From contig JACTNC010000035.1 of assembly GCA_014584295.1 (NCBI GenBank), positions 1 through 64,000 of the forward strand: 64,000 nucleotides of DNA, written 5' to 3'. How positions within the stretch are numbered: position 1 is the stretch's first letter; each line of letters opens with the position of its first letter. The stretch is from Verrucomicrobiota bacterium. Lineage in GTDB: Bacteria > Verrucomicrobiota > Verrucomicrobiia > Opitutales > Opitutaceae. Below, one piece after another: positions 17,855 through 28,295 of the stretch. The notes beneath the pieces are model-generated. The model saw only the letters and a list, made by a program, of their open reading frames with translations. It searched no databases and had not been told where the DNA came from. The position numbers were made by a program, and so were the translations under genes.

Positions 17855-19753
17855 ATGATTCCGGCCACATCCCTATCACCCGCCGACGCGATGGTGGCTC
17901 CCTGGGAGTTCAGCATCGAACTCGCGCTGGTGCGCGGGCCTGACGGCCGCGTGGTCGCGGTCAACCAGGCATTTGCGAGAAAGTTCGGAGTGCCTGCGCG
18001 CAACTGGACGGCGTCCGATCCGAGCGTGCTGATCCATTCCGATGACCTCAGGGGGTGGAAGCAGGCGACGAGCCGGCTCTCCCACGCGCCGTTTCGCTGT
18101 TCGCATGAGCACCGATGGCTGACGGCCCAGGGCTGGCGCTGGATTGCCTGGGAGGAAACCGCGGTGCGCGATGAGGAGGGTTTGATAGTCGCCTTCCGGG
18201 CCATTGGACGGGATGTCACCAAGCGCCGCCTGTCCGAGGAGCACTTTCACAAGCTGGCAAACGCCGTTGAGCAATCGCCGCTCGCAGTGATCATCACAAC
18301 ACCGGAGGGGCTGGTGCAGTATGTGAATCCGCGCTATACGCAGGTCACGGGATACACGCTCGAGGAAATCTTTGAGAAGGACATCCAGGTGCTGCGCACG
18401 GGATTCGCCAATGACGGGGACTATGAGCGATTCTTTGCCACGGTGAGTGCGGGCAAGGAATGGCGCGGGGAGCTTTGCACACCCTGCAAGAACGAGCGAA
18501 AGGTATGGGAGTTTGTCCAGGTATCTCCGATCCGCAACCACACGGACGAGATCACCCACCTCCTCTGCCTCCGTGAGGACATCACGGAGCGCAAGAAGCT
18601 CGAGGACCAACTACGGCAGGCCCAGAAGATGGAGAGCCTCGGAACGTTGGCGGGAGGCATCGCGCATGACTTCAACAACATGCTGGCGATCATCAGCGGA
18701 TTCACCGAGATCGCGATGGCCCGGTCGGCCGACAATGAGGACCAGCAGCGCTTCCTTAAGGAGATCTACAACGCGTCGCAGCGGGCTGTGGGGCTTGTGC
18801 GGCAGATTCTTACCTTCAGCCGGAAGACCGAGGTGAGTTATGGCCCTGTGTCGGTCAATCGCATGATCCGTGATCTCGGAGGCATGTTTGCAGAGACGTT
18901 TCCGCGTACCATTTCCTTTGAATTTCATCTCGCTGAAGGCCTGCCGCTGATCGCCGCGGATCAGAACCAGTTGCAGCAAGTCGTGATGAATCTCTGCGTG
19001 AATGCGCGGGATGCGATGTTGGAAGGCGGCAGCATCACGATTTCCACGAGCCGTGTGCCGGGGCTCTCCATAAGCCGGCTGGGAGCCGATTCGCGTCACC
19101 AGTATGTGTGTATCAATATCTCGGATACAGGCTGCGGCATTCCTCCACAGGTGCGCGACAGGATCTTCGAGCCGTTTTTCACGACCAAGCAGGAGGCTGG
19201 TGGAACCGGTCTTGGACTCTCGGTGGTGTATGGAGTGATCGCCAATCACAAGGGATTCATCGACCTGGAGAGCACGCAGGGCAAAGGCACGACCTTCCTT
19301 GTATATCTGCCGATTGAACTGGCGGACACAAAGGGGCTGGTGGATGAGAATGGTGCGGCGACTGAAATTCCTGTTGGTACAGAGAACATCCTGGTTGTTG
19401 AGGATGAGGGCAGCCTTCGTACCCTGCTCCGCGTTGTGCTGGAAATGCGAGGCTACAAGGTGCGCACGGTCTCGGATGGAGGCGAGGCGCTGGAATTTTT
19501 GCTTGGAAATCCCGGGACCATTGACGCGGTGCTTCTTGATCTGAATCTGCCGAGGGTTTCCGGTGCGGAGGTCTATACGACGATCCGGCGGATCTGCCCG
19601 AAGGCAAAGGTTCTGGTGGTCAGCGGCAACATTTCACCCGAAGTGCGCGCTGAACTCGAAAAGCAGGGGCAGCGGGTTTTTGTGTCAAAACCCTATCGGC
19701 TGCACGAATTGGGGCGGCAATTGCGGGAGTCCCTGGACGAGGCCAAGGCATGA
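17855..19753 (+). CDS. PAS-PAS hybrid histidine kinase with receiver domain
   Basis: A 632-residue soluble sensor kinase. Two PAS domains (about 15-125 and 128-250) precede a HisKA domain with phospho-acceptor His271 in GGIAHDFNN, and an HATPase_c domain with N box ([10 protein letters not shown]), G1 (DTGCGIP) and G2 (GGTGLGLS) boxes. A C-terminal receiver (about 510-628) has the acidic pair 'VVEDEG' and phospho-acceptor Asp562 in LLDLNLP. There is no transmembrane segment, so it senses a cytosolic signal. It has no DNA-binding output and probably feeds a phosphorelay, plausibly with the neighbouring HDOD protein. Confidence 0.93.
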   Translation: MIPATSLSPADAMVAPWEFSIELALVRGPDGRVVAVNQAFARKFGVPARNWTASDPSVLIHSDDLRGWKQATSRLSHAPFRCSHEHRWLTAQGWRWIAWEETAVRDEEGLIVAFRAIGRDVTKRRLSEEHFHKLANAVEQSPLAVIITTPEGLVQYVNPRYTQVTGYTLEEIFEKDIQVLRTGFANDGDYERFFATVSAGKEWRGELCTPCKNERKVWEFVQVSPIRNHTDEITHLLCLREDITERKKLEDQLRQAQKMESLGTLAGGIAHDFNNMLAIISGFTEIAMARSADNEDQQRFLKEIYNASQRAVGLVRQILTFSRKTEVSYGPVSVNRMIRDLGGMFAETFPRTISFEFHLAEGLPLIAADQNQLQQVVMNLCVNARDAMLEGGSITISTSRVPGLSISRLGADSRHQYVCINISDTGCGIPPQVRDRIFEPFFTTKQEAGGTGLGLSVVYGVIANHKGFIDLESTQGKGTTFLVYLPIELADTKGLVDENGAATEIPVGTENILVVEDEGSLRTLLRVVLEMRGYKVRTVSDGGEALEFLLGNPGTIDAVLLDLNLPRVSGAEVYTTIRRICPKAKVLVVSGNISPEVRAELEKQGQRVFVSKPYRLHELGRQLRESLDEAKA

Positions 19754-20042
19754 CTTCGTAGATAGGCACGGCCGACAGGTTGTTTGGGTTTCAGTCCGAA
19801 TGTTTGGACCACGACGGACCCCATGACCCCACCGGCTGGGGGCTGCTTCAAGTAAATGAAAAACGCCTGCGGAACAGGATGAAAGTGCAACAACCCTGTT
19901 GGACAAATCCTTAACTGATCGGGGAGTGGGTCGATTTAATCCCAGCGATGATTCCTGGCAATCCCATGCCTGTCGAAAGGCGATTGAGCAATCCTTACGA
20001 GGAAGGATTTGTCGTGCACATCCCAAACGTGGAGGAGCGCAC
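19754..20042. other. 289-bp leader region between the two kinases
   Basis: No gene is visible. A weak hairpin CCCCA/TGGGG (19827-19841) lacks a T-run, and AATCCTT-ACGAGG-AAGGATT (19990-20009) forms a 7-bp stem 33 bp before the kinase start. Either could be regulatory; neither is a convincing terminator. Confidence 0.4.
20031..20037 (+). promoter_or_regulatory. Strong Shine-Dalgarno fixing the GTG start of the second kinase
   Basis: GGAGGAG lies 5 nt before GTG 20043. It decides in favour of this start over the in-frame ATG at 20052 and over longer upstream frames. It is one of few clear ribosome sites in the window. Confidence 0.8.
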
Positions 20043-22112
20043 GTGAAGAGGATGTTGCGCCATCTTAAGGATCAACTGCTTCCGGACGAGTCCATTTTGT
20101 CCGGCGGGGATCTTCATTCCCCGACAGGCGAGGTGCTCACAGACAGCCAGATTCTCGCGCCCGTCTATCGCCGCGGAGACAAGTGGGTGGGGCTGCTCCT
20201 GATTGCGTATTGCGTGCTCGCCATCCTTCTGGCGTCCGTACGGGGAACATGGATTCTAACGCTATCCATTGCGCCCAGCGCGGTGCTGCTGTTCGGGATT
20301 CTGGTTCGCGTGCTGCCCGGACGTTTTATCACTCGCGCATGCGCGGGGATCCTGATCCAGGCTCTTCTTGGACTGCATGCATACCAGCTCGGAGGGATGG
20401 CGGAGATCCATTTTCTGTTTTTCACGGGTATTACCATGCTCGTCGTTTATGCTGACTGGCTGTGCCTCCTGCCATCAGCGCTGTTTGTCTCGCTCCAGAA
20501 TGGACTGCTACTTGTGTTTCGGGATTCGGTCTTCTCCAGGTCCCTTTACGACATGCATCAGGTTACCATGGGCAAGGTGCTCACGCATTGGGGCATCATG
20601 ATGGTTCAATTGGCGACCGTCGGGCTGGGAGCGTGGCTGATTCGGCGTCATATCGTCTCAGAGCGGCGCAATCGCCAGCGTTTGGTCGAACAGCAGGCGG
20701 AGCTCACCGAGCAGCTTGCGCGTGCGCAGCATTCGGAGAATCTGCTTCAGCAGAGCGGCCAGGTCCTGCTCGAGACGCAGGGGAAGATGGCTCGCGAGAT
20801 CCGCGAACGGCGCCGCACTGAGGAGACGCTTCTGCAGGCAAAGGCTGAACTCGAGGCGACCAACCGGCAGCTTCAGGATTCGATTGCGCGCGCAAACGAA
20901 CTTGCCCTGTCGGCCGAGGTGGCCAATCAGGCGAAAAGCTCATTTCTGGCCGTGATGAGTCATGAGATCCGGACGCCGTTGAATGGCGTGATCGGCATGA
21001 CCGAGCTTATGCTTGACGGAGAACTCTCCGACCAGCATCGCGACAGCCTTGAGACGATCCGCTCGTCAGGAAATGGGCTGCTGGTCATCCTCAATGATGT
21101 GCTGGATTTTTCGAAGATCGAATCGGGGAGGCTCGATCTCGAGAAGATTCCTTTCGACGTCTCTCGCGCAGTCGACGATGTGGTGACCCTGTTCTCAGGA
21201 AAAGCCTCGGCCAAGGGCCTGGATCTGCGTGTGAAGGTTGAATCCAATGTGCCACGTCGCGTCATGGGCGATGTCACGCGCGTACGTCAGATCATATCTA
21301 ACCTTCTCAGCAATGCTGTAAAGTTCACCGAGCACGGTGAGGTTGTTGTTGAGGTCTCGCGACTCCCTCTCGAGTCGGCAGGGGAGACTCAGGCCCGCCT
21401 GCAATTCTCGATCCGGGACACGGGGCCGGGACTTGCACCGGAAGCGCAGTCTCTGCTGTTCCAGCCGTTCACGCAGGCCGATGCATCGACCTCTCGCAAG
21501 TTCGGAGGAACCGGCCTTGGACTGGCAATCTGTCGGCGCCTGGCCCAATTGATGGGTGGTGATGCGTGGGTCAATAGCACCGTCGGGCAGGGGTCCACCT
21601 TCTCATTCACGATTCTTGCGGAGATCGTCGACGCACCCGTTTCGGTGCCGGTCCCGACTCCTGCCGCATCGCAGCCCGTGCTGCCGATCGTACCGATTGG
21701 AGGGGATGGCCTGCGCATTCTCCTCGTTGAGGACAATCTCGTGAACCAAAAGGTCGCGCTGACGATGCTCAAACGCCTCGGACATGGAGCCGATATCGCC
21801 AATCACGGCGGTGAGGGCCTGGCAGCAGTGCGTGCGCGCGACTACGACATCGTTTTGATGGACTGGCACATGCCCGAAATGAACGGATTGGAGGCGACTC
21901 TTGCAATCCGCCGGGAACTGCCGCCAGGCCGCCAGCCATGGATCATCGGTCTGACCGCAAATGCCATGACAGGTGACCGTGAGAAGTGCATCCAGGCGGG
22001 CATGGACGACTATATCACGAAGCCTCTGCGCAAGGAGGAACTCAGTGGTGCCCTTGCCCGCGCGGGATCCCACCGTGAGTCGACGCCGCCGGCGATTCCG
22101 GTGGAAGTGTAG
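20043..22112 (+). CDS. Membrane-bound hybrid histidine kinase with receiver domain
   Basis: A 689-residue inner-membrane sensor kinase. About six membrane helices (roughly 45-200) form the sensor, followed by a long coiled coil (about 205-290). HisKA carries His307 in [12 protein letters not shown]; HATPase_c has [15 protein letters not shown] and GGTGLGLA motifs. The receiver (about 550-670) has LVEDN and phospho-acceptor Asp607 in [12 protein letters not shown], ending with a switch Lys in 'YITKPL'. It resembles the BarA-like class of hybrid kinases. No response regulator with a DNA-binding output is encoded nearby, so the phosphorelay partner is unknown. Confidence 0.93.
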   Translation: MKRMLRHLKDQLLPDESILSGGDLHSPTGEVLTDSQILAPVYRRGDKWVGLLLIAYCVLAILLASVRGTWILTLSIAPSAVLLFGILVRVLPGRFITRACAGILIQALLGLHAYQLGGMAEIHFLFFTGITMLVVYADWLCLLPSALFVSLQNGLLLVFRDSVFSRSLYDMHQVTMGKVLTHWGIMMVQLATVGLGAWLIRRHIVSERRNRQRLVEQQAELTEQLARAQHSENLLQQSGQVLLETQGKMAREIRERRRTEETLLQAKAELEATNRQLQDSIARANELALSAEVANQAKSSFLAVMSHEIRTPLNGVIGMTELMLDGELSDQHRDSLETIRSSGNGLLVILNDVLDFSKIESGRLDLEKIPFDVSRAVDDVVTLFSGKASAKGLDLRVKVESNVPRRVMGDVTRVRQIISNLLSNAVKFTEHGEVVVEVSRLPLESAGETQARLQFSIRDTGPGLAPEAQSLLFQPFTQADASTSRKFGGTGLGLAICRRLAQLMGGDAWVNSTVGQGSTFSFTILAEIVDAPVSVPVPTPAASQPVLPIVPIGGDGLRILLVEDNLVNQKVALTMLKRLGHGADIANHGGEGLAAVRARDYDIVLMDWHMPEMNGLEATLAIRRELPPGRQPWIIGLTANAMTGDREKCIQAGMDDYITKPLRKEELSGALARAGSHRESTPPAIPVEV

Positions 22113-22174
22113 TCAAGGACTGGATTCGCATCCGAAATCTATCGGAGCGACCTCTTGGGAGGCCTTTCTCCTGC

Positions 22175-22720
22175 CTACTTGCGACCGGCCGCCTGCCGGG
22201 TCGCGGCCTCAGTCGCCTTTCGCTGTGCTTCTTCGTACGCCTTGCGCTGCTGAATGCCGATTTCGAGGAGATCGCTGACCAGCATGCGCGCTTCTCGTTC
22301 AGCCTCTGCGGGGGAGGAAGGTGGGGGAAGTGGGACCGTGGGGGCAATCGCGACGGTGGCAACGGCTGGACCCGAGTTGGCGGCGACAGCGGGTTTCTTA
22401 AGGAAGAGCGTCCTGTTCTGGTCCGCTATTCGGACCACGACACTTTCCGCCTTGGCGTCGTAGCTCAGCGCGTTGATGCCGTCCTCGGATCTGCCGATGC
22501 TGACCCAAACGCTGCGCTTGGCGGCAACGTCCGCGATGTTGACCATGATATTCTTGCCTGCGATGATCACACCCGTGAACTCATAGGAGGATGGTGCCGC
22601 AGCCGCTGGAGCGGTTACCGTTTGCGGTGGCAGGAAAGGAGATTGCTTGCGAGCGGGGGCGTCGCCCCGCGCACAGGCCGCCGCGAGCAGTGCGGCGGCA
22701 GCGCTGGTCGAGAGACGCAT
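22175..22720 (-). CDS. Putative lipoprotein, Ala/Pro-rich
   Basis: With the ATG at 22720 the product is 181 residues and starts with a short signal ending in a lipobox-like LLAAAC, so it is probably lipid-anchored. The middle (about 45-105) is a small beta-rich segment (EFTGVIIAGKNIMVNIADV...SVWVSIG), followed by a Pro/Ala linker and a helical charged tail. I do not recognise a family; the beta segment loosely resembles type II secretion/assembly accessory proteins. Alternative in-frame ATGs lie at 22741 and 22756; the latter would overlap rpoD, which ends at 22753. Confidence 0.7.
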   Translation of the reverse strand: MRLSTSAAAALLAAACARGDAPARKQSPFLPPQTVTAPAAAAPSSYEFTGVIIAGKNIMVNIADVAAKRSVWVSIGRSEDGINALSYDAKAESVVVRIADQNRTLFLKKPAVAANSGPAVATVAIAPTVPLPPPSSPAEAEREARMLVSDLLEIGIQQRKAYEEAQRKATEAATRQAAGRK

Positions 22721-22752
22721 GATCGGTGGTAGTGGGATCATGCGGAATCGGT

Positions 22753-24570
22753 TCAATGCGGCACCAAGGGCGGTGGCTTGATCTGCCCGGCCTGCGCCTG
22801 CTTCAACAGGTTTTGCGCGTTGTCCGGCTGTTCGGCGTCGAAGAAACCGGTGAGCTGGCGGAGACGCGTCGGGTGGCGCATCTTCCGCAATGCCTTGGCC
22901 TCGATCTGGCGGATGCGTTCACGCGTGACCTTGAATTGTTTGCCCACCTCCTCAAGCGTGCGGCTGTAGCCGTCAACGAGACCGAAGCGAAGGGACAGCA
23001 CGCGGCGCTCGCGCTCGGTGAGCGAGTCAAGCACGTCGATGATCTTTTCACGAAGGAGCGAGAAGGCCGTCATGTCGTACGGATTCTCGGCACTCTTGTC
23101 CTCGATGAAGTCGCCAAAACTCGTGTCGTCACCGTCGCCAACGGGCGACTGCAGCGAGATGGGCTGCTGGGCCATCTTCATGATCTGCTGCACGCGCTCA
23201 ACCGGTAGGTTCATCTCATCGGCGACCTCCTCCGGTGTGGGCTCGTGACCGTATTCCTGGAGGAGCTGTTTCTGCACCTGCATCACCTTGTTGAGCGTCT
23301 CGATCATATGGACCGGGATGCGGATGGTGCGGGCCTGGTCTGCGATGGAGCGAGTGATGGCTTGGCGAATCCACCAGGTGGCATAGGTAGAGAACTTGTA
23401 GCCCCTGCGGTACTCGAACTTTTCCACGGCTTTCATCAGCCCCATGTTGCCCTCTTGGATAAGGTCGAGAAAGGAAAGGCCGCGGTTGGTGTATTTCTTT
23501 GCGATGGAAATGACCAGGCGCAGATTGGCCTCCACCATCTCAGTCTTGGCCTGATGTGCTTCCCGGACGTGCACGTTGGTCTTCGCAACGATGTCGACGA
23601 GAGCCTGCGGAGCGATGCGGTGCTCCTGCTCGATTGCCTTAAAGCGCGCGGCGATGGCTTTCGTGTCGATCCCGGCATCCTTGCGTGACTTGGGATGCTT
23701 TGCCCTATCGAGGAGCGAATTGAGCTCCTGGATCTCCGCCAACAGAGGACGAATTTCCGCGAGGTGCTCCTCGTAGACCTTCAGCTTGAAGTAGAATTTT
23801 GAAAAGTTGGAACGCAGGGTTGATTCCCGCTTCCTGTGTTTCGCCAGGATCTTCTTTCGCTCCGTTTCATTGCGGGCAGAAAGGTACTCGGCCCATGATT
23901 CCGCGACGGACTCTTCGTTCTTCTGAGTGATCTCAACCAGCTTGGGCAGTGCCTTGAAGTAGGCGTCGCGACTCTCGATTTTCTTGTCGATGACAACGCG
24001 GTCGAACCGTTCCTCGCGATTGAGCAATTTGGTGCCAAGGCTTAGGATGTACTTCCCGACATTTGCGGCCTCAAAGAGCGCCTCCTGGGCCTTCAGTTCG
24101 GCATTCTCGATGCGCTTGGAAATCTCGACCTCCTGTTCGCGCGTCAGCAGGGGGACCTGCCCCATCTGCTTGAGATACATTCGAACCGGGTCATCCAGAA
24201 TATCGTTCTGCGACGTGCGGGTTTCCTCTTCCTCGGCCTCCTCCTGCCGCTGCTTGAAGGACTCCACCTCCTCGGACTCGATGATCTCGATATCGAGGTT
24301 TTGAAGGATCGACAGGACATTATCGATTTCGTCCTGGTTCTCGATCGAATCAGGAAGCGCCTCATTGATGTCATCGAACGTCAGGTAGCCCTGTTCCTTG
24401 GACTGCCGGATGAGCTGGCGGATCTTTTCGTTGATGTTCCCACCACCCGGCACCTCTGGAATGTTGACTCCGTCAGTGGGCATGTGGGTGCCCTTCTTGC
24501 TGAGGACCGCCTCGACTGCATCGGATTGGTCGTCAATGGTTGATGACTTGGCTTTGCTGCTGCGCGGCAT
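22753..24570 (-). CDS. rpoD: RNA polymerase primary sigma factor RpoD (sigma-70)
   Basis: The 605-residue protein is the housekeeping sigma factor that directs RNA polymerase to -10/-35 promoters. An N-terminal region 1.1 (about 45-105) precedes region 1.2 ([12 protein letters not shown]), an extended non-conserved region, region 2 with [14 protein letters not shown], '[18 protein letters not shown]' and '[10 protein letters not shown]', region 3, and region 4 with the recognition helix ([17 protein letters not shown]). All essential parts are intact. It lies 31 bp downstream of dnaG, the gene order of the macromolecular-synthesis operon, without rpsU. Confidence 0.98.
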   Translation of the reverse strand: MPRSSKAKSSTIDDQSDAVEAVLSKKGTHMPTDGVNIPEVPGGGNINEKIRQLIRQSKEQGYLTFDDINEALPDSIENQDEIDNVLSILQNLDIEIIESEEVESFKQRQEEAEEEETRTSQNDILDDPVRMYLKQMGQVPLLTREQEVEISKRIENAELKAQEALFEAANVGKYILSLGTKLLNREERFDRVVIDKKIESRDAYFKALPKLVEITQKNEESVAESWAEYLSARNETERKKILAKHRKRESTLRSNFSKFYFKLKVYEEHLAEIRPLLAEIQELNSLLDRAKHPKSRKDAGIDTKAIAARFKAIEQEHRIAPQALVDIVAKTNVHVREAHQAKTEMVEANLRLVISIAKKYTNRGLSFLDLIQEGNMGLMKAVEKFEYRRGYKFSTYATWWIRQAITRSIADQARTIRIPVHMIETLNKVMQVQKQLLQEYGHEPTPEEVADEMNLPVERVQQIMKMAQQPISLQSPVGDGDDTSFGDFIEDKSAENPYDMTAFSLLREKIIDVLDSLTERERRVLSLRFGLVDGYSRTLEEVGKQFKVTRERIRQIEAKALRKMRHPTRLRQLTGFFDAEQPDNAQNLLKQAQAGQIKPPPLVPH

Positions 24571-24601
24571 GGAAAATGAAAATAAAATAACGTCACGACA
24601 T

Positions 24602-26473
24602 TCAAAGCGGCGCCAGATTGATGGGCTGACGAAGCTGTCGCTGAAGTTCGGAACGGAGTCTTAAGAGTGAAATTGCGTCGACGCTACTCTCCGCATGGTG
24701 GGTTGCTAAATCAAGGTCGATTTTCCGGAGGCGAGGCTCCAATGCTCGCCCTCGCAGGCGCTGAATGCCTTCCTGCAAGACCTTTACCGGATCGTCCAAG
24801 GCTGGCATGTCAAAGAGAAGCGAGGCTACCAGAGCCTTTTCCTCAGGGGATTCCAGAAGGCCGTCGAGGTGATCGCGCCCCGGCCAGTTATCCTGTTCAA
24901 ATTCGGCAAGGAAACGATTGAGGAGAGCACCGCACGGGTGAGTGACATCGATCCATTCGTGGGGGAAGGCGTGAGCAAGGGATTTGCCAAGATTCTCCCA
25001 GTGAAGGCAAATCAGAAGCAGATGTTGTTCGGGGGCGATATCGCGGTTGCTGGACGTGGCCTGCGCCGATTGTGCGTCTACAGGAGCCTTTTCGGAGTCC
25101 TGTCGTTCGATGGGAAGTTGCTGCCGACGCAGGCTGGATTGGAAATCCTTTTGAAGCGCGGCGACGGGCAGTTTGAGATATCCTGCGGCCTCGGCAAGGA
25201 ACTGTGAACGCGCAACCTCTGATTCGGTGGCCGAGACGATCGACTGAACCTGAACCGCCGCTCGCGTTTTTTCCTCAGGTGAGGCAACATCGGCATTCGG
25301 AAGAATGGAGAGACAGGCGTATCCCATTGCCGAGAGGGAACCCTTCTGGAGTTCGGTGTAGCCTGCGAGTCCACGTTCAAGAAGCAGCAGATCGGGATCT
25401 ACCTTGGAGGAGGAATGCGCCCCAAGGAAGCGGACCTCGAGCCCGGTCTTGAGCGCCAAGGGGAGGAACCTCAGCGAAGCCTTCTGCCCCGGCTCATCTG
25501 AGTCGAAAAAGCACTCGATTCGGTGTTGGTAGCGACGCAGGAGCAGCAATTGGGACTCCGTGATAGCGGTGCCCTGCGGGGCTACCGCGGTCTTGAGCCC
25601 CACGCTCCAACATCGGAGTGCGTCGAGCTGTCCTTCCACGAGCACGAACGGACGGTTTTCCTTGCTTGCCGGGTCCCGTGCCCGGTCCAGATTGAAGAGC
25701 AGGTTGCCCTTGGTGAAGATCGGGGTTTCAGGTGAGTTGACGTATTTTGCCTCACGCGATGGATCGTCTGCGGGGGTGAGGTCTGTTTGCCGGCCGGTGA
25801 AGGCGACGATGCGTCCCTGATGATCGCGAATGGGAATCATCAAGCGGCCCCGAAACCGGGCGCGCAGGTTTCCCATCGAAAGGACTGCGGATTCGCGGAC
25901 AAAAAAGATCCCGCACTGGCGGATCGCATCCTCGGAAAACCCGCGTTTGAGAACGGCCGCCCCGATGCCGGAGTCATCTCCTTCGGCCAGGCCAATCTTG
26001 AATTCATCAGCGAGTTCCGGGAGAAAGCGCCGTTTTTCAGCCCAGTAGGCACGGATGTAGTCGCCGGCGGATGTCCTGCCCTTGAATTGTTGAAAATAGA
26101 ATTCAGCGACAAACTCGTGAAGGTCGAAGAGCTCCTGACGCAGGGATCGTTCCTCGCGTGACGGCCCCGTCCCCTCCTCGTATTCAATGACAATCCCGAA
26201 GCGTTTGCCCAGGGTTTCCATAGCCTCGGTGAACGTGAGCAGTTCGGTGTCCCGCACAAATGTGATGACGTCTCCTGCCTTTCCGCAGCCAAAGCACTTG
26301 AAGAACCCCTTGTCTGGATCGACATGAAACGACGGGGTCTTTTCAGCATGAAACGGGCACAGGCCCTTGAAGCGCGATCCCGCCTTTCGCAGCGTCATGA
26401 CGCGGGAAACAACATCGACGATGTTCACCCGCAACTTGATGTCTCGCAGGCAGGTGGGTTTGATGACGGACAT
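24602..26473 (-). CDS. dnaG: DNA primase DnaG
   Basis: This 623-residue primase makes RNA primers for DNA replication. The N-terminal CHC2 zinc ribbon is intact (Cys39, His42, Cys60, Cys63), followed by the RNA-polymerase core with 'FTGRQTDL' and the Toprim domain ([17 protein letters not shown], then '[10 protein letters not shown]'). The C-terminal helicase-binding region is divergent, as is normal. The gene precedes rpoD on the same strand, and a divergent DUF362-like gene starts about 120 bp upstream. Confidence 0.97.
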   Translation of the reverse strand: MSVIKPTCLRDIKLRVNIVDVVSRVMTLRKAGSRFKGLCPFHAEKTPSFHVDPDKGFFKCFGCGKAGDVITFVRDTELLTFTEAMETLGKRFGIVIEYEEGTGPSREERSLRQELFDLHEFVAEFYFQQFKGRTSAGDYIRAYWAEKRRFLPELADEFKIGLAEGDDSGIGAAVLKRGFSEDAIRQCGIFFVRESAVLSMGNLRARFRGRLMIPIRDHQGRIVAFTGRQTDLTPADDPSREAKYVNSPETPIFTKGNLLFNLDRARDPASKENRPFVLVEGQLDALRCWSVGLKTAVAPQGTAITESQLLLLRRYQHRIECFFDSDEPGQKASLRFLPLALKTGLEVRFLGAHSSSKVDPDLLLLERGLAGYTELQKGSLSAMGYACLSILPNADVASPEEKTRAAVQVQSIVSATESEVARSQFLAEAAGYLKLPVAALQKDFQSSLRRQQLPIERQDSEKAPVDAQSAQATSSNRDIAPEQHLLLICLHWENLGKSLAHAFPHEWIDVTHPCGALLNRFLAEFEQDNWPGRDHLDGLLESPEEKALVASLLFDMPALDDPVKVLQEGIQRLRGRALEPRLRKIDLDLATHHAESSVDAISLLRLRSELQRQLRQPINLAPL

Positions 26474-26592
26474 GACTACAACGCGGTCGCGGAGTAAATG
26501 GACTTTCTGCCGGAGGTGAACACTGTCAAGTTTGCCCGTTTCAATCCTTAAAAATCACGAAACATTGCCGGTCCGCCGGCGACAGACAGATC

Positions 26593-27672
26593 ATGCGTTC
26601 ACCTTTCGGAAGTTCACTGTTTCCTGTGCTTTGTATGCTGACGGCACTTTGCGTGTCGGCGCCCGGCTTGCTAGGCCAGAGTGCCAATTCGCTGCCGTCC
26701 GCTCCGCTGCCGCCACCTGCGCCCCTGCTTCCGGTCTGGGAAACCTCGCTGCAGAACTTTGATCAGGCGATCTATGATCGCGAGGTGGAGCGCCTGTTCG
26801 TTCAGTTCGAGGCTTCCACGGGCAAGAGGATCCAGCCGACGGTTAAGAAGAAGGTCGGGCTCAAGATCTATGCGGACTCCGGCCAGGGCCTGGCAACGCC
26901 GCATGCCCTGGTTCATGCGGTGATCCACGCGCTTGAGCATCGGGGATTCGAATCGGCCAATATTTTTCTTGTCGGTTTGAACCAGCTCCGGTTGCGACTC
27001 ACCGGATTCCTTCCCTCGCTTGCAACGGGTGAAACGGCCTACAAGGGACATCCGGTCTTTGTGCTCGAATCGGGGCGCTTTTTCGATCCGGTCTGGTTCT
27101 ACGACAGTCCGCTGCCGAACCGTTTTGATCCGGTTCTTGCCGAGAAGCAGGTGGAGGGTGTCGACGCGAACAGCAGTGCCGAGCAGGATCGCAAGAGCTT
27201 CCTGGCGACGCCGCTGTTCCTCGATGCAGATTTCTGGATCAACCTGCCGGTCTTCACCGATCATCCCATCCTCGGCGTAAATGGAGCCCTTGTGAATGCC
27301 ACGCTTTGGAATGCCTCGAACACCGCGCGATTCTTCAGGTCGCCCGCGAACGCGCCTGCGGCAGTCGCCGAAATGAGCGCCATTCCGGAATTGCGCGCCA
27401 CATGGGCATTCACGATTGCGAGCCTGGAACGGTACCAGTTCATCGGGGGACCCTATTTCAATTCCCTGTACACGGTATCGGAGCCGAGGCTTTGGCTTAG
27501 CGCCGATCCGGTGGCCTTGGATTCCCTTGCGCTCGAGAAAATCAACCTGTGGAGAAAGCGTTCCGGCTTTCAGCCGATCACCGACGAGATTCGCACGCTG
27601 GAGTTCGCCGAAATTCTGGGTGTCGGCACTGCCCGGTCGCTCTCCACGCGGCTGTTCAAGCTGAACGAATAG
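26593..27672 (+). CDS. Secreted DUF362-like protein
   Basis: A 359-residue product with a signal peptide (to about residue 29, ending LLGQ). The body resembles DUF362 proteins: an N-terminal strand-helix segment ('TPHALVHAVIHALEHRGF'), the central 'DFWINLPVFTDHPILGVNGALVN' type motif (shown here only in part), and the C-terminal 'SADPVALDSLALEKINLWR' segment. No 4Fe-4S ferredoxin motif is present. The family is uncharacterised; an older suggestion links it to corrinoid or iron-sulfur redox processes. Confidence in the family is moderate to good; function is unknown. Confidence 0.75.
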   Translation: MRSPFGSSLFPVLCMLTALCVSAPGLLGQSANSLPSAPLPPPAPLLPVWETSLQNFDQAIYDREVERLFVQFEASTGKRIQPTVKKKVGLKIYADSGQGLATPHALVHAVIHALEHRGFESANIFLVGLNQLRLRLTGFLPSLATGETAYKGHPVFVLESGRFFDPVWFYDSPLPNRFDPVLAEKQVEGVDANSSAEQDRKSFLATPLFLDADFWINLPVFTDHPILGVNGALVNATLWNASNTARFFRSPANAPAAVAEMSAIPELRATWAFTIASLERYQFIGGPYFNSLYTVSEPRLWLSADPVALDSLALEKINLWRKRSGFQPITDEIRTLEFAEILGVGTARSLSTRLFKLNE

Positions 27673-27785
27673 CAGATCCACGACGGAATCAAGGGAACCG
27701 GGTGCGCTTCGTCCGGCGCGATTTGCCCACGGCACGGGAAAAATCCCTTGCCCCAAGGGGATAACAGGCAACAAATGGCGGGTGC

Positions 27786-28178
27786 ATGACACTCGCCGTT
27801 GTCGATTCATCCGCTGACTACCTGCCAATTCTTGTGCAGGTATTGCTCGCAGCCGGCCTGGCTGGAGCGATCGTTGGGATCAGCCAGCTCCTCGGGCAGC
27901 GTTCCGCGAAGAACGCCATCAAGGACTCTGCGTACGAATGCGGCGTGAAGCCAGAAGGCATTACGCATGCCCGCTTTGCGGTGAAGTTTTACGTCACCGC
28001 GATGCTGTTCATCATATTCGATATTGAGGTGGTCTTCCTGATACCCTGGACGTTTATCTATCGGGAGTTCCTCTCCAATCACATCGCCATACTCGGTCCA
28101 ATCTCCTTCTTCCTGTTCGTTCTGGTCCTGGGACTTTTCTACGAAGTGAAGAAAGGGGCATTGGAATGGGAGCGGTAA
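27786..28178 (+). CDS. nuoA: NADH-quinone oxidoreductase subunit A
   Basis: A 130-residue membrane subunit of respiratory complex I with three transmembrane helices. Family signatures are YECGVKPEG in the first loop, 'FYVTAMLFIIFDIEVVFL' in the second helix and 'YEVKKGALEW' at the end. NuoA forms part of the quinone-site membrane arm with NuoH and NuoJ. No other nuo gene is in the window, so this copy is separated from the rest of the operon. Confidence 0.95.
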   Translation: MTLAVVDSSADYLPILVQVLLAAGLAGAIVGISQLLGQRSAKNAIKDSAYECGVKPEGITHARFAVKFYVTAMLFIIFDIEVVFLIPWTFIYREFLSNHIAILGPISFFLFVLVLGLFYEVKKGALEWER

Positions 28179-28295
28179 TCGAGAGTCGGCTGTTGGATAG
28201 TGTTCTCCTGCCAGTCATGCAGGGAAGGATTGAGCGCGCGATGTCATCCCCGCGCCTGTACCTCGGCTGACCGGGCAAACTAACACTGTCCTCCG

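Noticed and set aside
27745..27759. CCCTTG-CCC-CAAGGG hairpin before nuoA as a terminator
   Set aside because: No T-run follows on the plus strand; too weak to call.
28179..28295. Searched the leader of the EIIA-DAC fusion for a c-di-AMP (ydaO-type) riboswitch
   Set aside because: The spacer is only 117 bp and shows just a short CCTGC/GCAGG stem; no recognisable riboswitch layout.
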